Positions 44,571-55,604 of a stretch of 64,000 bases of DNA are shown one piece after another (within the stretch, counting starts at the first letter, position 1; each line of letters opens with the position of its first letter). The notes beneath the pieces are model-generated. The model was not told the origin of the DNA. It did not search any database and worked only from the letters and a program-made list of their open reading frames with translations. This DNA is from an uncultured Prochlorococcus sp. (GTDB lineage: Bacteria > Cyanobacteriota > Cyanobacteriia > PCC-6307 > Cyanobiaceae): assembly GCA_902616595.1 (NCBI GenBank), contig CACMTJ010000001.1, positions 50,655 through 114,654 on the forward strand, read 5' to 3'. The position numbers were made by a program, and so were the translations under genes.

Positions 44571-45749
44571 ATGAGTCAAGTTAATTTATCTGATCGGGCA
44601 CTTTCAATTGAGCCTTCCCTTACATTGCAGATAAGTGCTAAAGCAAATCAATTATCTGCAGAAGGAGTAGATATTTGCAATTTAAGTGCAGGTGAACCTG
44701 ATTTTGATGCCCCAAAAGAAGTTATAGAGGCTACAAGTAAAGCTATATTTGATGGATTTACAAAGTACGGGCCCGCAGCGGGGAATTTAGATCTCCGAAA
44801 AGCAATTGCAAATAAACTTCAAATTCAAAACGTTTTAAATTATGAATTTGAAAATGTAATAGTCACAAATGGTGCTAAGCAAGCAATATATAATCTTTTC
44901 CAAGTATTGTTAAATACTGGAGACGAAGTTATTATTCCTTCTCCATATTGGTTAAGTTATCCCCAGATGGTTAGATTGGCGGGTGGGAAGCCAATTTTTA
45001 CAAATTCTTCTGCGGAAGATGGATTCAAAATAAATATAGAAGATTTGAAGTCTAAAATCTCTTCAAAAACTAAATTTATAATTATCAATTCCCCTAATAA
45101 CCCTACTGGAAGAGTTATGTCAAAGGAAGAATTATTACAAATTGCCGATTTAGCTAGAGAAAATCCAAATATCAATATTCTTTCTGATGAGATTTACGAA
45201 CTAATCCTTAAAAAAGAATTTAAACACTACAGTTTATCTTCATTAGCAAATGACTTAAAAGATAGAATTTTTATAATAAATGGGTTTGCGAAAGGATGGG
45301 CTATGACTGGCTGGAGGATAGGTTATTTAGTAGGTCCCAAAGATGTAATCAAAGCATCCTCAGCATTACAAAGTCAAAGTACAAGTAATGTTTGCTCTTT
45401 TGTTCAAAAAGGTGCTTTAGAGGCTTTAAAAATTAATAATGAGTTTTTCTCAATGATAAATAGCCATTATGATCAAAGAAGAAGACTTCTCTATGAGGGC
45501 CTTAATAATATAAATGGGATTTATATTGAAGAACCTAACGGAGCATTTTACGCATTTCCAAAATTACCCAACTCCTCAATTACTTCTGTTGATTTCTGCA
45601 ATAAAGCTCTTCAAGATTACGGATTAGTTGTTGTACCTGGAAAGGCTTTTGGAGCTGATCAATGTATAAGAATATCTTGTGCAGCTTCAGATATTAAAAT
45701 AAAAGATGGACTACAGAGGCTTGAAAAAGCAATCTCTGAATACTATTAA
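44571..45749 (+). CDS. aspC: Aspartate aminotransferase, class I (AspC-like)
   Basis: The PLP enzyme has NLSAGEPDFDAPKEV, the NSPNNPTGRVMSKEEL block, the SDEIYELI aspartate, and the PLP lysine in NGFAKGWAMTGWRIGYL. The C-terminal RISCAASD carries the substrate arginine. The start is taken at ATG 44571; an upstream in-frame TTG at 44553 would add six residues. It likely interconverts aspartate and oxaloacetate, but related aminotransferases (for example prephenate-specific ones) are possible. Confidence 0.93.
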   Translation: MSQVNLSDRALSIEPSLTLQISAKANQLSAEGVDICNLSAGEPDFDAPKEVIEATSKAIFDGFTKYGPAAGNLDLRKAIANKLQIQNVLNYEFENVIVTNGAKQAIYNLFQVLLNTGDEVIIPSPYWLSYPQMVRLAGGKPIFTNSSAEDGFKINIEDLKSKISSKTKFIIINSPNNPTGRVMSKEELLQIADLARENPNINILSDEIYELILKKEFKHYSLSSLANDLKDRIFIINGFAKGWAMTGWRIGYLVGPKDVIKASSALQSQSTSNVCSFVQKGALEALKINNEFFSMINSHYDQRRRLLYEGLNNINGIYIEEPNGAFYAFPKLPNSSITSVDFCNKALQDYGLVVVPGKAFGADQCIRISCAASDIKIKDGLQRLEKAISEYY

Positions 45750-45761
45750 ATTAACTAAGTT

Positions 45762-46655
45762 ATGTTTAATTTAAAGAATTTCCTAGTAAGTTCATCTCTA
45801 TTATTTTCTATTTTTTCATCACCTGTATTTTCAAATTCCAAAGTTTTAAAAGTTGGAGCAATACCTGATCAAAACCAAGATGTTTTGGACAAAAGATTTA
45901 ATTTATTTTCAAAAGAATTATCCAAACAACTTGATGTAGAAGTTAAATACATTCCTGTTATTAATTATGTTGCAGCAGTAACTGGATTTAGAACTAAAGA
46001 TTTAGATTTAGTTTGGTTTGGAGGTTTATCAGGAGTTCAAGCAAGATTACAAACACCTAATTCAATTGTCGTAGCTCAAAGAGATATCGATAAGGAATTC
46101 AAAAGTGTTTTTATAGTAAACAAAAATTTAGAACTTAACTCAATTTCAAACATTAAAGGACTTAAAAAACTAAAGAATTTAAGATTTACTTTTGGCTCTG
46201 AAAACTCAACTTCAGGAAGATTAATGCCAGAATATTTTTTAAATCAAGCAGGGGTAGAAATTAAACATTTTAAAGGGAAAAAAGCAGGTTTTAGTGGGAG
46301 TCATGATACCACTATAGCTTTAGTTAATAGTGGGGCATTTGATGCTGGAGCTTTAAATAAACAGGTTTGGGAAAACAATCTTAAAAATAATCCCAAAAGA
46401 ACAAGTAATTTAGAATTATTCTGGATCACACCAGAATATGTTGACTATCATTGGGTAGCTCAAGGTGATCTTGAAAATAGATTCGGGGAAGGGTTTACAA
46501 AAGAACTTAAATCAGTAATTCTAAATTTAGATATAAAGCAAAAATCACATAAACAGATATTAGATATGTTCAATGCAAAAAGATTTATAAAGGCAGAATC
46601 AAAAAAATATAAAAATATAGAGGAAATCGGGAGGAAATTAAATAAAATTAGATGA
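45762..46655 (+). CDS. phnD: Phosphonate/phosphite ABC transporter substrate-binding protein PhnD-like
   Basis: The 297-residue protein has a signal peptide (LVSSSLLFSIFSSPVFS) and the periplasmic binding pattern KVLKVGAIPDQN. DLVWFGGLSGVQAR and FGSENSTSGRLMPEYFL follow, with HDTTIALVNSGAFDAG near the C-terminus. This is the PhnD/phosphonate-binding family. It starts 12 bp after the aminotransferase and overlaps the ATPase by 4 bp. Substrate could be phosphonate, phosphite or another phosphate analogue. Confidence 0.9.
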   Translation: MFNLKNFLVSSSLLFSIFSSPVFSNSKVLKVGAIPDQNQDVLDKRFNLFSKELSKQLDVEVKYIPVINYVAAVTGFRTKDLDLVWFGGLSGVQARLQTPNSIVVAQRDIDKEFKSVFIVNKNLELNSISNIKGLKKLKNLRFTFGSENSTSGRLMPEYFLNQAGVEIKHFKGKKAGFSGSHDTTIALVNSGAFDAGALNKQVWENNLKNNPKRTSNLELFWITPEYVDYHWVAQGDLENRFGEGFTKELKSVILNLDIKQKSHKQILDMFNAKRFIKAESKKYKNIEEIGRKLNKIR

Positions 46656-47392
46656 ATAATACTGTCTTAGAATTAGAAAATATATCTTATAAATACAAAA
46701 ATGATCTGATCCTAAATAAAATAAATTTAAAAATAAATTCTGGGGAAAAAATTGCACTTTTAGGTAAAAGCGGTTCAGGAAAAACTACACTTATATCAGT
46801 ACTTAATGGCACTATAAAGCCAACTCAAGGTGAGGTTAAATTATTCAATGAAAGTTTCGAGGAATTAGATAGAAAGCAGAAAAGTAAAATAACAACTATA
46901 TGGCAAGATTTAAGATTAATAGAAGATCTCTCTGCAGAACAAAATGTTAATTGTGGACTACTAGCGGAAAACAATTTTTATTTCGCTTTTAAAAATTTAC
47001 TAAATATAAGTTCTTTTAAGAAGGCGCATAAATATATGAAATTATGTAGACTTCATAACTCTATTTACGACAAAAAAATCAGAAAACTATCTGGGGGGCA
47101 AAAACAAAGGGTGGCTATAGCTAGATCATTAATTCAAGAATCAAATATATTACTTGCAGATGAACCTTTTAATAATCTAGATCCCAAATTAATAACAATA
47201 ATTAAAAACCTTCTGCTAGAAAATGTAGATAAAAATAAAACAAAAAAATCCCCAAAGACGGCAATAGTTGCATTACATAGATTAGATTTGCTGAACGATT
47301 TCGATAAAGTTATTGGAATAAGGGATGGTGAAATTTTTTTCAATATCAAAAGAAATAACTTAAAGAAGAGTCACTTAGAGAAAATATATTAA
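46652..47392 (+). CDS. phnC: Phosphonate ABC transporter ATP-binding protein PhnC-like
   Basis: The 246-residue ATPase has Walker A GKSGSGKTT, signature LSGGQKQRVAIARSL and Walker B ILLADEPFNNLD. The start overlaps the phnD-like stop by 4 bp, and the permease follows by 4 bp, giving a phnDCE operon. Confidence 0.92.
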   Translation: MNNTVLELENISYKYKNDLILNKINLKINSGEKIALLGKSGSGKTTLISVLNGTIKPTQGEVKLFNESFEELDRKQKSKITTIWQDLRLIEDLSAEQNVNCGLLAENNFYFAFKNLLNISSFKKAHKYMKLCRLHNSIYDKKIRKLSGGQKQRVAIARSLIQESNILLADEPFNNLDPKLITIIKNLLLENVDKNKTKKSPKTAIVALHRLDLLNDFDKVIGIRDGEIFFNIKRNNLKKSHLEKIY

Positions 47393-47396
47393 TTAG

Positions 47397-48899
47397 TTGA
47401 ACAAATTAAAATTAAACTATACCTCATTATCTTTTCTTCCAATTTTGGTATGCATACCTCTAGGGTATCAATTAATAAACAATATTCATTTTGGAGGATT
47501 TAAATTATTCCAAGAATTCTTAATTTCTGCATTTAATCCCAAGATCGATAATGAAATTATTATTACCGTAATTAAGCGATTAAATGAAACTATTTTAATT
47601 GGTTTTTTTAGTTGGTTAGTAAGTATTATTTTTGGAGCAATTTTTGGAATAATCTCCTCAAATATTTTTTATAAAATCTTTAATATTCCAAATTTTTTCT
47701 ACCGCATAATAAGGTTTTTTCTAACAATAATTAGATCTATACACGAAGTGGTTTGGGGAATACTATTAATGCAAATATATGGAATAAATTTTTCGATAGG
47801 AATAATAGCTATATGTATACCTTATATTGCTGTAAATTCAAAAGTTTTTGCTGAACAATTAGAAACTATTGACTACAAAAGTTTTGAATCTATAAATCAA
47901 ATAAATGCACCTAAATTTTCTTCTTTACTAACTTTAATATGGAATCCAATAATAAATACATTTAAAAACTTTGGTTTATATCGATTAGAGTGTTCAATAA
48001 GAAGTACGGTGATTCTGGGACTTTTTGGGATTGGAGGAATAGGTACCAGTATTTTTTTATCTTTCCAAACTTTAAATTTTAGAGAGTTATGGACTTATTT
48101 ATGGTCCTTAGCAATTTTGATAATTCTTTCTGGATTAATATTCAAAAAAATAAAATTTAACACTACAAATAAAATCCTATCTATTCTTTTTATTTCAGTT
48201 TTTTTCACAACAATTTTTTTTTCTTTTTCATATTTTCTTTTTTTTATTTTTAACAATAATTTTGAAAATTTTAATTCCGTTAGTTCTCTATTTAAATCAA
48301 GCTCAGATTTAGGATTATTTGATCTCTTAAAACTTATATTAGAAACAATAATTTTAAGTCTTTTATCAACAGGAATCGCAATTAGTTTACCTCCATTAGT
48401 AATAGGAATTTTTAACAACAATACTTCTAAAATTTTTATAAAAATTTTTGCATTTTTATTACGTTTAATACCTACCCCTGTAATACTTCTAACTCTATTA
48501 ACTTTTAATAATCCTTCTGTATCTTTAGCAGCTTTAACATTAGGTATCCACAACGCTGGTATTACTAGCAAATTACTTTTTACAAATCTAGATAGCCAAG
48601 ACAAGAGAAATTATATTGCAATGAAATCTCTAGGAATCTCAAAAAAAACTAGTTGGCTATTTGGTTTATTTTCTCAACAAGCAAAAAGTTACTTAGCATA
48701 TTGCACTTATAGATCTGACATTATTATTAGAGAAACTGCAATTGTTGGGGTTATTGGAAGTGTTGGTCTAGGTTGGCAATTGCAAGAATCACTAAGTGCC
48801 TTCGCATGGCAAGAAGTTACATTAGTTTTGATAGCTTATAGCTCCATCGCAATAGTTGGCGAATTAATAAATGGTAAAATCAAAGATAGTTTAACTTGA
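47397..48899 (+). CDS. phnE: Fused double permease of the phosphonate transporter (PhnE-like)
   Basis: The 500-residue membrane protein holds two PhnE-like permease units in one chain, with about 10-12 hydrophobic spans. The first unit has IIRSIHEVVWGILLMQ and RSTVILGLFGIGGIGT. The second has LRLIPTPVILLTLLTF and RETAIVGVIGSVGLGW. The start is TTG. A normal PhnE has about 270 residues, so this is a natural tandem fusion that could replace a PhnE dimer. No phosphonate lyase or phosphite dehydrogenase gene is next to it. Confidence 0.9.
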   Translation: MNKLKLNYTSLSFLPILVCIPLGYQLINNIHFGGFKLFQEFLISAFNPKIDNEIIITVIKRLNETILIGFFSWLVSIIFGAIFGIISSNIFYKIFNIPNFFYRIIRFFLTIIRSIHEVVWGILLMQIYGINFSIGIIAICIPYIAVNSKVFAEQLETIDYKSFESINQINAPKFSSLLTLIWNPIINTFKNFGLYRLECSIRSTVILGLFGIGGIGTSIFLSFQTLNFRELWTYLWSLAILIILSGLIFKKIKFNTTNKILSILFISVFFTTIFFSFSYFLFFIFNNNFENFNSVSSLFKSSSDLGLFDLLKLILETIILSLLSTGIAISLPPLVIGIFNNNTSKIFIKIFAFLLRLIPTPVILLTLLTFNNPSVSLAALTLGIHNAGITSKLLFTNLDSQDKRNYIAMKSLGISKKTSWLFGLFSQQAKSYLAYCTYRSDIIIRETAIVGVIGSVGLGWQLQESLSAFAWQEVTLVLIAYSSIAIVGELINGKIKDSLT

Positions 48900-48948
48900 T
48901 TTGTAAGAATAATTTGTTAAATCAAGTAATTATTTTTTCCCGGTTATA

Positions 48949-49593
48949 GTGATTAGTTTACCAAAACAGCTAGTTGTAATTGGAGATAGCTCAGTTTATG
49001 GATGGGGAGATAATGAGGGTGGTGGATGGTGTGAGAGGCTTAGAAAAGATTGGTGCAATAACCACAATGGGCCAGTTATTTATCAACTTGGCGTTAGGGG
49101 AGATGGGATAGAAAAAGTTTCATCTAGATGGGAAAAAGAATGGTCATCTAGAGGAGAAACGAGAAGAAATAAACCTAAAGCAATACTACTAAATGTAGGT
49201 CTTAACGACACAGCAGCAATTGGTCAGAAAAATGGAAGACATCAATTAGATATAGATGGATTTGAATATGGATTAGAGAGGCTAATTAATGAAATGAACT
49301 CTCAAACAAATGTATTTGTTATTGGTCTTACACCAGTTGAAGAAAGCAAAATGCCGTTCGCAGGATGTCTATGGTACTCAAATGATTTTTGTAATTCTTA
49401 TGAAAGGAGAATGGAGGAAGTATGCCTCAATCAGAATGTCCCATTTCTTCCTACTTTTAGAGAAATGTACTCTGATAAAAGGAGTAAAAATTGGATTACG
49501 CATGATGGAATTCATCTAAATTCCGAAGGTCATTTCTGGCTTTTCCAAAGACTTAAAAGCTGGGAGATTCTTACAAAATGGAAGGAATCTTAG
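48949..49593 (+). CDS. SGNH/GDSL hydrolase
   Basis: The 214-residue protein has the nucleophile block VVIGDSSVYGWGD, the Gly/Asn blocks QLGVRGDG and LLNVGLNDTA, and the catalytic Asp-x-x-His in HDGIHLNSEGH. There is no signal peptide, so it is cytoplasmic. The start is GTG. The substrate is unknown; esterase, lipase or acyltransferase activity is typical of the fold. Confidence 0.87.
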   Translation: MISLPKQLVVIGDSSVYGWGDNEGGGWCERLRKDWCNNHNGPVIYQLGVRGDGIEKVSSRWEKEWSSRGETRRNKPKAILLNVGLNDTAAIGQKNGRHQLDIDGFEYGLERLINEMNSQTNVFVIGLTPVEESKMPFAGCLWYSNDFCNSYERRMEEVCLNQNVPFLPTFREMYSDKRSKNWITHDGIHLNSEGHFWLFQRLKSWEILTKWKES

Positions 49594-49609
49594 GTCTTTC
49601 CAAATATTA

Positions 49610-50353
49610 TTAATTTAAAAAATATGAATATAAAATAAGAGCAAAGATAGCAAAAACAGAAGCAATACTTGTCTGAATAGCATTTACCAACTCATTACTT
49701 AATTTATATTTGTTTTGAAATTTAGCTCCAATAATACTTTCGGAAAGTGTTGCCAAGAATCCAGAAACTACAACAACTATAAAATGATATTTTGTAGAAA
49801 TAATTGATAGACGAAGCATTATAAAAGCCATAAATATTGATCCCAAAACACTAGCTAATGTTCCTTCTATACTTATCCCTCCCTCAGTTCCCCTATCCAC
49901 CTTTTTAAGTGAAGTAATTAAGTATGTGTCTTTACCAAATCTTTTCCCAATTTCGCTACCAAAAGTATCCGCCAACTTTGCAGCAAAACTTGCAGCAAAA
50001 CCTACTTTAAACATCACTGCATTGGCAGCATTAAATTTGGTCATAATGGCAAGAAATAATCCTGTAGCTGCTGAGCCCCAGACATTCTCAGGACCTCTCC
50101 TCCCTCCTCTTTTTTCAGCAATTCCTTGTGCTTTTTTAAATTTAAAACCTATTTTGGTAACGAGGGATCCAAATAATAAATAAATTACAACTGACATCCA
50201 TCCCTCCCAAGAAAAACATCCCCACAAAATTGTGCCTAAGATGCCTGCACTTACCCAACCACTTTTCGTCATCAAAGGAATCCTGCAAAATATATAAATC
50301 AAAATAAAATTAATGCAAAAACCTATAAAAAATTGATTTCTAATTAAATCCAT
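49610..50353 (-). CDS. DUF92 membrane protein (TIGR00297, VTE5/VTE6-like)
   Basis: The 247-residue protein has about six hydrophobic spans and the family pattern RGGRRGPENVWGSAATGL and KLADTFGSEIGKRFG. Plant relatives phosphorylate phytol or phytyl phosphate for vitamin E and chlorophyll recycling. That role is plausible but not shown here. It is convergent with the hydrolase. Confidence 0.85.
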   Translation of the reverse strand: MDLIRNQFFIGFCINFILIYIFCRIPLMTKSGWVSAGILGTILWGCFSWEGWMSVVIYLLFGSLVTKIGFKFKKAQGIAEKRGGRRGPENVWGSAATGLFLAIMTKFNAANAVMFKVGFAASFAAKLADTFGSEIGKRFGKDTYLITSLKKVDRGTEGGISIEGTLASVLGSIFMAFIMLRLSIISTKYHFIVVVVSGFLATLSESIIGAKFQNKYKLSNELVNAIQTSIASVFAIFALILYSYFLN

Positions 50354-50359
50354 ATTTAT

Positions 50360-51133
50360 CTAATTCTTTAATTTCAAATCAATTCTCCACTGATTTAGAA
50401 TTGATGATGCGTTAATACTAGCCGTTGAAGTTCTCAAGATAGTGTCGGAAAGCTTAACAAAGGTAATATTATTTTTTTTAAAAAAATCAATTTCTTTAGC
50501 GGACCAACCTCCTTCAGGACCAATTACATTCCAAAAAATACCTCCTTTTCTATTTCCAAATTCTTGTTGTTTTCTTAACCATTGATTTAAGTCATATAGT
50601 GTTTCTTCTCTAGTTATGGAAATTGAAACTCTTTCTTGATTATCTCTACTTTTTAGCCATTCAATAATATCCATTCCATTTAAAATAGATGGTTTCCATA
50701 ATCTCTCACTTTGCTCAACAGCTTCATTGATAATTAAATTCCATCTCAAAAGTTTTCTAGAAAAATTTAAATTTTTGTTTACCTGTCTTTCTGAAAATAA
50801 TGGCTGTATATAATCAATTCCTATTTCAGTACACATTTTTAAAATATCCTCAAAACCACTTTTTGGTATAACAACAGCTATTCCTAATAAGTGAATTTCT
50901 TGTTCTTGAAATAAGTAAGGTTTTTTTGATTTAATTATTTCTAAGCAATCATTTTTAACTTTTATAGCTTTCCATAATGAACCCTCTCCGTTAGCTATAA
51001 ATATTTTTTTACCATTTTTTATCCTCATTACTTTATTTAAATAATGAGCCTCTTCTTTAGAAAGTTCTAAATTGTTGTTCTTAATATTTTCAATTCTTTC
51101 ATGGGAAATAATTAATCTTGTTAAGTCTTCCAT
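50360..51133 (-). CDS. rsmE: 16S rRNA m3U1498 methyltransferase RsmE
   Basis: The 257-residue SPOUT methyltransferase has the PUA-like N-terminus (HYLNKVMRIKNGKKIFI) and the knotted SAM-binding end NVIGPEGGWSAKEIDFF and LSDTILRTSTASINA. It is 6 bp upstream of the DUF92 gene on the same strand. Confidence 0.93.
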   Translation of the reverse strand: MEDLTRLIISHERIENIKNNNLELSKEEAHYLNKVMRIKNGKKIFIANGEGSLWKAIKVKNDCLEIIKSKKPYLFQEQEIHLLGIAVVIPKSGFEDILKMCTEIGIDYIQPLFSERQVNKNLNFSRKLLRWNLIINEAVEQSERLWKPSILNGMDIIEWLKSRDNQERVSISITREETLYDLNQWLRKQQEFGNRKGGIFWNVIGPEGGWSAKEIDFFKKNNITFVKLSDTILRTSTASINASSILNQWRIDLKLKN

Positions 51134-51142
51134 CTGAAATAC

Positions 51143-51586
51143 TTAATCTTTGAAAACTAAATCTTCATGTTCTTCAACTGACCAATCATTATTTTCACCC
51201 CCAATAATTAACTCTTCAATTTTTACATAATTATTTGATATCTCATTCAAAGAATTAATTAATATATCTATTGAAATGGAGTCTGAAGTTCCAAAATCAA
51301 CCCAACATCTTCCCCAAAGATTTTGATATTCCATAATTCCTAAATTATGCATTAAGGCTGGAAGAGATGCATTTTTTTGGTCATTATCATAGGACATCCA
51401 ACTTAGATCGGAACCCTCTTCATGAGTTTGCAAATTTTCAGAATTAAATCCACCTAACCTTCCTAAAACGTACCAACTATCAAAAACACCATCTAAATAA
51501 TTTTTTTCATCTTGAGTTGGTGATTCTGAAAACCTGATCCATATCCAACAATTAAAAGGATCAACCTCCCTAAAAATAATATTCAT
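51143..51586 (-). CDS. DUF3531 family protein
   Basis: The 147-residue soluble protein has REVDPFNCWIWIRF, DGVFDSWYVLGRLGGFN and YQNLWGRCWVDFGTSD, the pattern of the cyanobacterial and plastid DUF3531 family. It is 9 bp upstream of rsmE and probably co-transcribed with it. Function unknown. Confidence 0.82.
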   Translation of the reverse strand: MNIIFREVDPFNCWIWIRFSESPTQDEKNYLDGVFDSWYVLGRLGGFNSENLQTHEEGSDLSWMSYDNDQKNASLPALMHNLGIMEYQNLWGRCWVDFGTSDSISIDILINSLNEISNNYVKIEELIIGGENNDWSVEEHEDLVFKD

Positions 51587-51669
51587 ATTGACTAATAGCT
51601 TTTTAGATCTATAGCTATTATAAGTAAGTTATTACTAGATTAAAATTCATACCTATAACTTAATTAATA

Positions 51670-52317
51670 ATGCTTGATTTAAAAGAAATATCTTATCAAC
51701 CCCAAACTGGTGAAAGAAAAATAATAGACAATTTAAATTTAAAAGTTAATGAAAATGAAATCATTTTAATTTGCGGTAATAGTGGTTCTGGGAAAACAAC
51801 ACTTCTAGAAATAATAAGCGGATTAACAAATCCACAAAAAGGAAAAATTACTTGGAAGAATAAAATTTTATCTCCTAGGCAAAGAAGATGGGTTTGTGGA
51901 GTAGTATTCCAATTCCCTGAAAGATACTTTATAGGTACAACCATTGGGAAAGAGTTAAAAATAGGCCATAAATCCTTAAGAGAAAAAAATATAGAAATAG
52001 TTTTAAATAAAGTTGGTTTGAAAAAAATTAATCTGACCCAACCACCAGAACAACTAAGCGGCGGTCAACAAAGAAGATTAGCTGTAGCAGTTCAACTTCT
52101 TAGAAACCCCTCAATTCTTTTACTTGATGAACCAACTGCTGGATTAGACTATTCAATGAGAAATGATGTGAAGAATTTAATTCTTGATTTAAAAAATAAA
52201 AATACAATTATTATTGTTACTCATGAACCTGCCTTATTTGAGGGAATTCCTTCTAAAATATTATTCTTGGAAAAAGGGAAAATCAAAAATTTTATGAAAG
52301 AAAATCATGCAGGATAG
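51670..52317 (+). CDS. ABC transporter ATP-binding protein, ECF-like
   Basis: The 215-residue ATPase has Walker [10 protein letters not shown], signature [12 protein letters not shown] and Walker [14 protein letters not shown]. The Q-loop-region [17 protein letters not shown] resembles energy-coupling factor ATPases. No permease is adjacent. It overlaps the hslO start by 11 bp. Substrate unknown. Confidence 0.88.
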   Translation: MLDLKEISYQPQTGERKIIDNLNLKVNENEIILICGNSGSGKTTLLEIISGLTNPQKGKITWKNKILSPRQRRWVCGVVFQFPERYFIGTTIGKELKIGHKSLREKNIEIVLNKVGLKKINLTQPPEQLSGGQQRRLAVAVQLLRNPSILLLDEPTAGLDYSMRNDVKNLILDLKNKNTIIIVTHEPALFEGIPSKILFLEKGKIKNFMKENHAG

Positions 52318-53215
52318 GATAGTTCGGGCTACTGCAGCAAATGGAGGAATAAGGTTAGTTGCGGTCTTAACAACAGAATCTTCTTTAGAAGCAAAAAAAA
52401 GACACGGTCTTTCTTATTTAACCACCTGTATCTTAGGAAGAGCATTTAGTGCTTCACTACTTTTGGCAAGCTCGATGAAGATAATGCATGGGAGGGTTAC
52501 TTTAAGAGTTAGATCTGACGGACCTTTAAAAGGATTACTAGTTGATGCAGGTAGAGACGGAAAAGTTAGGGGTTATGTAGGGAATCCTAATCTAGAATTA
52601 GACCTAGTCAAAAAAGGTAATGATAAATATTCTTTTGATTTTACAAAAGCATTAGGTAGAGGATATTTAAATGTAATTAGAGATAGTGGATTTGGAGAAC
52701 CCTTCACAAGCACTGTTGAATTAGTAAATGGAAATATTGCTGAAGACTTAGCTTCATATTTATATCATTCAGAGCAAACTCCCTCTGCTGTATTTATTGG
52801 AGAAAAAATCCAAAATAAAAGTGTTATTTGTAGTGGTGGCTTATTAGCTCAAGTTCTACCTAAAAAAGATACTGACCCACTACTAATCTCACTACTTGAA
52901 GAAAGATGTAAAGAAATTAATTCTTTCAGCGAAGACCTATTTAAGTCAAAAAATAATCTTCTTTCGTTAATTAGAAATATATTTCCCGATATTGACGATA
53001 AATCAATCTCTGAAAAAGCTCGTTCCCAAGAAGTTAATTTTAAATGCAAGTGTTCCAAACAAAGAAGTTTAAATGCGATGAAAATGCTTGATAAGAGCGA
53101 GTTAGAGGACATCCTCAAGAAAGATGGCAAAGCAGAGTTGGTTTGTGAATTTTGTAAAAATAAATATCTTATAAATTATGAAGAAATTAAATCTATGATA
53201 GAAAATCAATCATAA
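52307..53215 (+). CDS. hslO: Redox-regulated chaperone Hsp33
   Basis: The 302-residue protein starts [16 protein letters not shown], has [16 protein letters not shown], and ends with the four redox/zinc cysteines in FKCKCSKQ and [10 protein letters not shown]. Hsp33 becomes active on oxidation and holds unfolded proteins. It overlaps the ABC gene by 11 bp and the convergent CPP1-like stop by 6 bp. Confidence 0.95.
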   Translation: MQDRIVRATAANGGIRLVAVLTTESSLEAKKRHGLSYLTTCILGRAFSASLLLASSMKIMHGRVTLRVRSDGPLKGLLVDAGRDGKVRGYVGNPNLELDLVKKGNDKYSFDFTKALGRGYLNVIRDSGFGEPFTSTVELVNGNIAEDLASYLYHSEQTPSAVFIGEKIQNKSVICSGGLLAQVLPKKDTDPLLISLLEERCKEINSFSEDLFKSKNNLLSLIRNIFPDIDDKSISEKARSQEVNFKCKCSKQRSLNAMKMLDKSELEDILKKDGKAELVCEFCKNKYLINYEEIKSMIENQS

Positions 53216-53884
53216 AAAAATTACGCCTAGCCATAAAATAACCATGGCTGGAATACTTTGAATTTTTTGTATCGATAAAGAGTTGTTTGATACTTCCTGA
53301 ATGAAAGAATTATTTTCAAGCAATCCACCAAATATTAATCCTATCGAGAGAAAGGTAACACTCCAACCCAGAGAACCTATAAATCTTTTCCCCGATTTAA
53401 TTTGAGTATAGGTAAGAATTAATGTTGAGATAGAGAGTAAAAGTCTATTATTAGAGTCAGGACTGATAAATAACAAAATTAAAAATAATAGCCCAACAGA
53501 TATTTTTATTGAAAGGTTATCAAATGAGGGGGTAGTTATTTTTGGCAGGCTATACTGACTTGAATTGTTAGAGTTATTATTTAAATTTTTTATCTTAGAA
53601 AGAAGTGGGAAATTATTATTTGTAAATTGATTAATTTGTTTTTCTTTTTTTGAGGCACTCACAGCTTCATAGCTTACATTACCTGATTGCCTTGCTTTCA
53701 AACTCCCCATGAGTAATTGATCAAAGGAAGATTCTATTTTCGCTTTTAAAATTAGATCTTCACCAGCCTCTTTAACTTTAATATCTCTAGCCTTCTGAAT
53801 ATCCTCAAAAGCAGCACCTTCTTTTACACCTAAAATTTCATAAGGTGATTTTTCGTTATTATTTTTATTACTGTTTGAATCCAA
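53210..53884 (-). CDS. CPP1-like J-domain-related membrane protein
   Basis: The 224-residue protein has a J-like N-terminus [20 protein letters not shown] but no HPD motif. A linker follows, then three or four hydrophobic segments. This matches the cyanobacterial CPP1-like family; the plant relative protects protochlorophyllide oxidoreductase. A chlorophyll-synthesis role is inferred. Confidence 0.87.
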   Translation of the reverse strand: MDSNSNKNNNEKSPYEILGVKEGAAFEDIQKARDIKVKEAGEDLILKAKIESSFDQLLMGSLKARQSGNVSYEAVSASKKEKQINQFTNNNFPLLSKIKNLNNNSNNSSQYSLPKITTPSFDNLSIKISVGLLFLILLFISPDSNNRLLLSISTLILTYTQIKSGKRFIGSLGWSVTFLSIGLIFGGLLENNSFIQEVSNNSLSIQKIQSIPAMVILWLGVIFL

Positions 53885-53935
53885 AATTTTTTACCAATAC
53901 TAACAGATTAACTAATTTTATAATCCATTAAGACT

Positions 53936-55573
53936 TTATAAAACAATTGGTTCGACTCCACTAACAACCGGTGCAACTTTGTTTAAATTTAATTGATTAT
54001 TGTCTTCAACAAATTGATTTAGATTCCACTCATTTTTAAAAAGAATAACTGGCCTATTCCAACAATCTTTAACTATTTTACAGTTGAATATTCTGCCTAG
54101 TTTTTCAATGGCTGGCCATCCATCAGAAATCCATCTAGCCAATTGATATGGCATTGCTTCAAGATTTGCATCTACACCATATTCACTTTTTAATCTGTGA
54201 ATTACTACTTCCAACTGCAATTGACCAACGGCTGCGAGTATAGGGTCTCTTTTACTCTCATCAAAGTCATAGAGAATCTGAACAGCTCCTTCTTCTCGAA
54301 GTTCATTAACACCCTTTCTAAAGTTTTTAAATGCTGAGGGATTTGGATTTCTTAACCAGCTGAATATTTCAGGGCTAAAGGATGGTATGCCCTCATATTC
54401 CAGATGAGCACCAGTATAAAGGGTATCTCCAATAGAAAACATACCTGGATTATTTAAACCAATAACATCTCCAGGATAGGCATCATCAACTACTTCTCTA
54501 TCTTGCCCAAATATTTTTTGTGGTCTTGATAATCTAATTGTTTTACCAGTTCTGGAATGTTTAACTGACATATCCTTTTCAAATTTGCCACTACAAACTC
54601 TTATAAAAGCAACCCTATCTCTGTGCTTTGGATCCATATTTGCCTGAAGCTTAAAAACAAACCCACTAAATTCATCGCTTGCAGGTTCAATATCCCCTTT
54701 ATTACTATTTCTTGAAGTTGGTTTTTGTGCCATTTTTAAAAAACTATCTAAAAATGGCCTTACGCCAAAATTAGTCATGGCAGATCCAAAGAAAACTGGG
54801 GTTAAAGAGCCATTAAAAACTTTTTCTTTTTCAAATTTAGATCCTGCCTCATCAAGAACCTCCAATTCTTCAAGTGAATTTTCAAGTAAATCTCTCTCTA
54901 CATATTTTGATAGCTCTTTATCTTCAAGACTTAATCTTTTCTCATTCGATTGTTTCCCTCTTACTGCTTTATCAAATAAAATCACCTCTCTCGAAAATCT
55001 ATCAATAACCCCTCTAAATTCCTCGCCACTCCCAATTGGCCAGTTTATAGGTAGGGTATTTAATCCAAGTTCTGATTCAATTTCATCAAGTAAAGAAAAT
55101 GGCTCTCTTCCTGGTCTATCCATTTTATTTATAAAAGTAAATATTGGTATTTTTCGCATCTTGCAAACTTCAAACAATTTTCTAGTTTGAGGTTCTAGTC
55201 CTTTAGCAGCATCTTCCAACATAACTGCATTATCAGCGGCAGCTAATGTTCTATAAGTATCTTCGGAGAAATCTTGGTGTCCTGGTGTATCTAATAGATT
55301 AATTACAGATCTTTCATATTCAAATTGCAATACAGTTGATGTAATAGAAATACCTCTTTGTTTCTCAAGTTCCATCCAGTCTGAGGTAGCTTTTCTCTGA
55401 TTACCCCTAGCTTTTACTGCTCCTGCCTGTTGAATGGCACCTCCATACAAAAGAAGCTTCTCGGTAAGAGTCGTTTTCCCAGCATCTGGATGTGAAATAA
55501 TAGCAAAATTTCTTCTTTTATTTACCGCATCCAGTATTTCTTTATTATTTAGAATTTTAGTATCTAAGCTCAT
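53936..55573 (-). CDS. prfC: Peptide chain release factor 3
   Basis: The 545-residue GTPase recycles RF1 and RF2. The G1 box is [15 protein letters not shown], the switch region has [10 protein letters not shown]3 is [14 protein letters not shown], and G4 is [12 protein letters not shown]. The length matches RF3 and is shorter than EF-G. It stands alone on the minus strand. Confidence 0.96.
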   Translation of the reverse strand: MSLDTKILNNKEILDAVNKRRNFAIISHPDAGKTTLTEKLLLYGGAIQQAGAVKARGNQRKATSDWMELEKQRGISITSTVLQFEYERSVINLLDTPGHQDFSEDTYRTLAAADNAVMLEDAAKGLEPQTRKLFEVCKMRKIPIFTFINKMDRPGREPFSLLDEIESELGLNTLPINWPIGSGEEFRGVIDRFSREVILFDKAVRGKQSNEKRLSLEDKELSKYVERDLLENSLEELEVLDEAGSKFEKEKVFNGSLTPVFFGSAMTNFGVRPFLDSFLKMAQKPTSRNSNKGDIEPASDEFSGFVFKLQANMDPKHRDRVAFIRVCSGKFEKDMSVKHSRTGKTIRLSRPQKIFGQDREVVDDAYPGDVIGLNNPGMFSIGDTLYTGAHLEYEGIPSFSPEIFSWLRNPNPSAFKNFRKGVNELREEGAVQILYDFDESKRDPILAAVGQLQLEVVIHRLKSEYGVDANLEAMPYQLARWISDGWPAIEKLGRIFNCKIVKDCWNRPVILFKNEWNLNQFVEDNNQLNLNKVAPVVSGVEPIVL

Positions 55574-55604
55574 TTATATAATATAAGGGCCTTTCACTTA
55601 GTTC

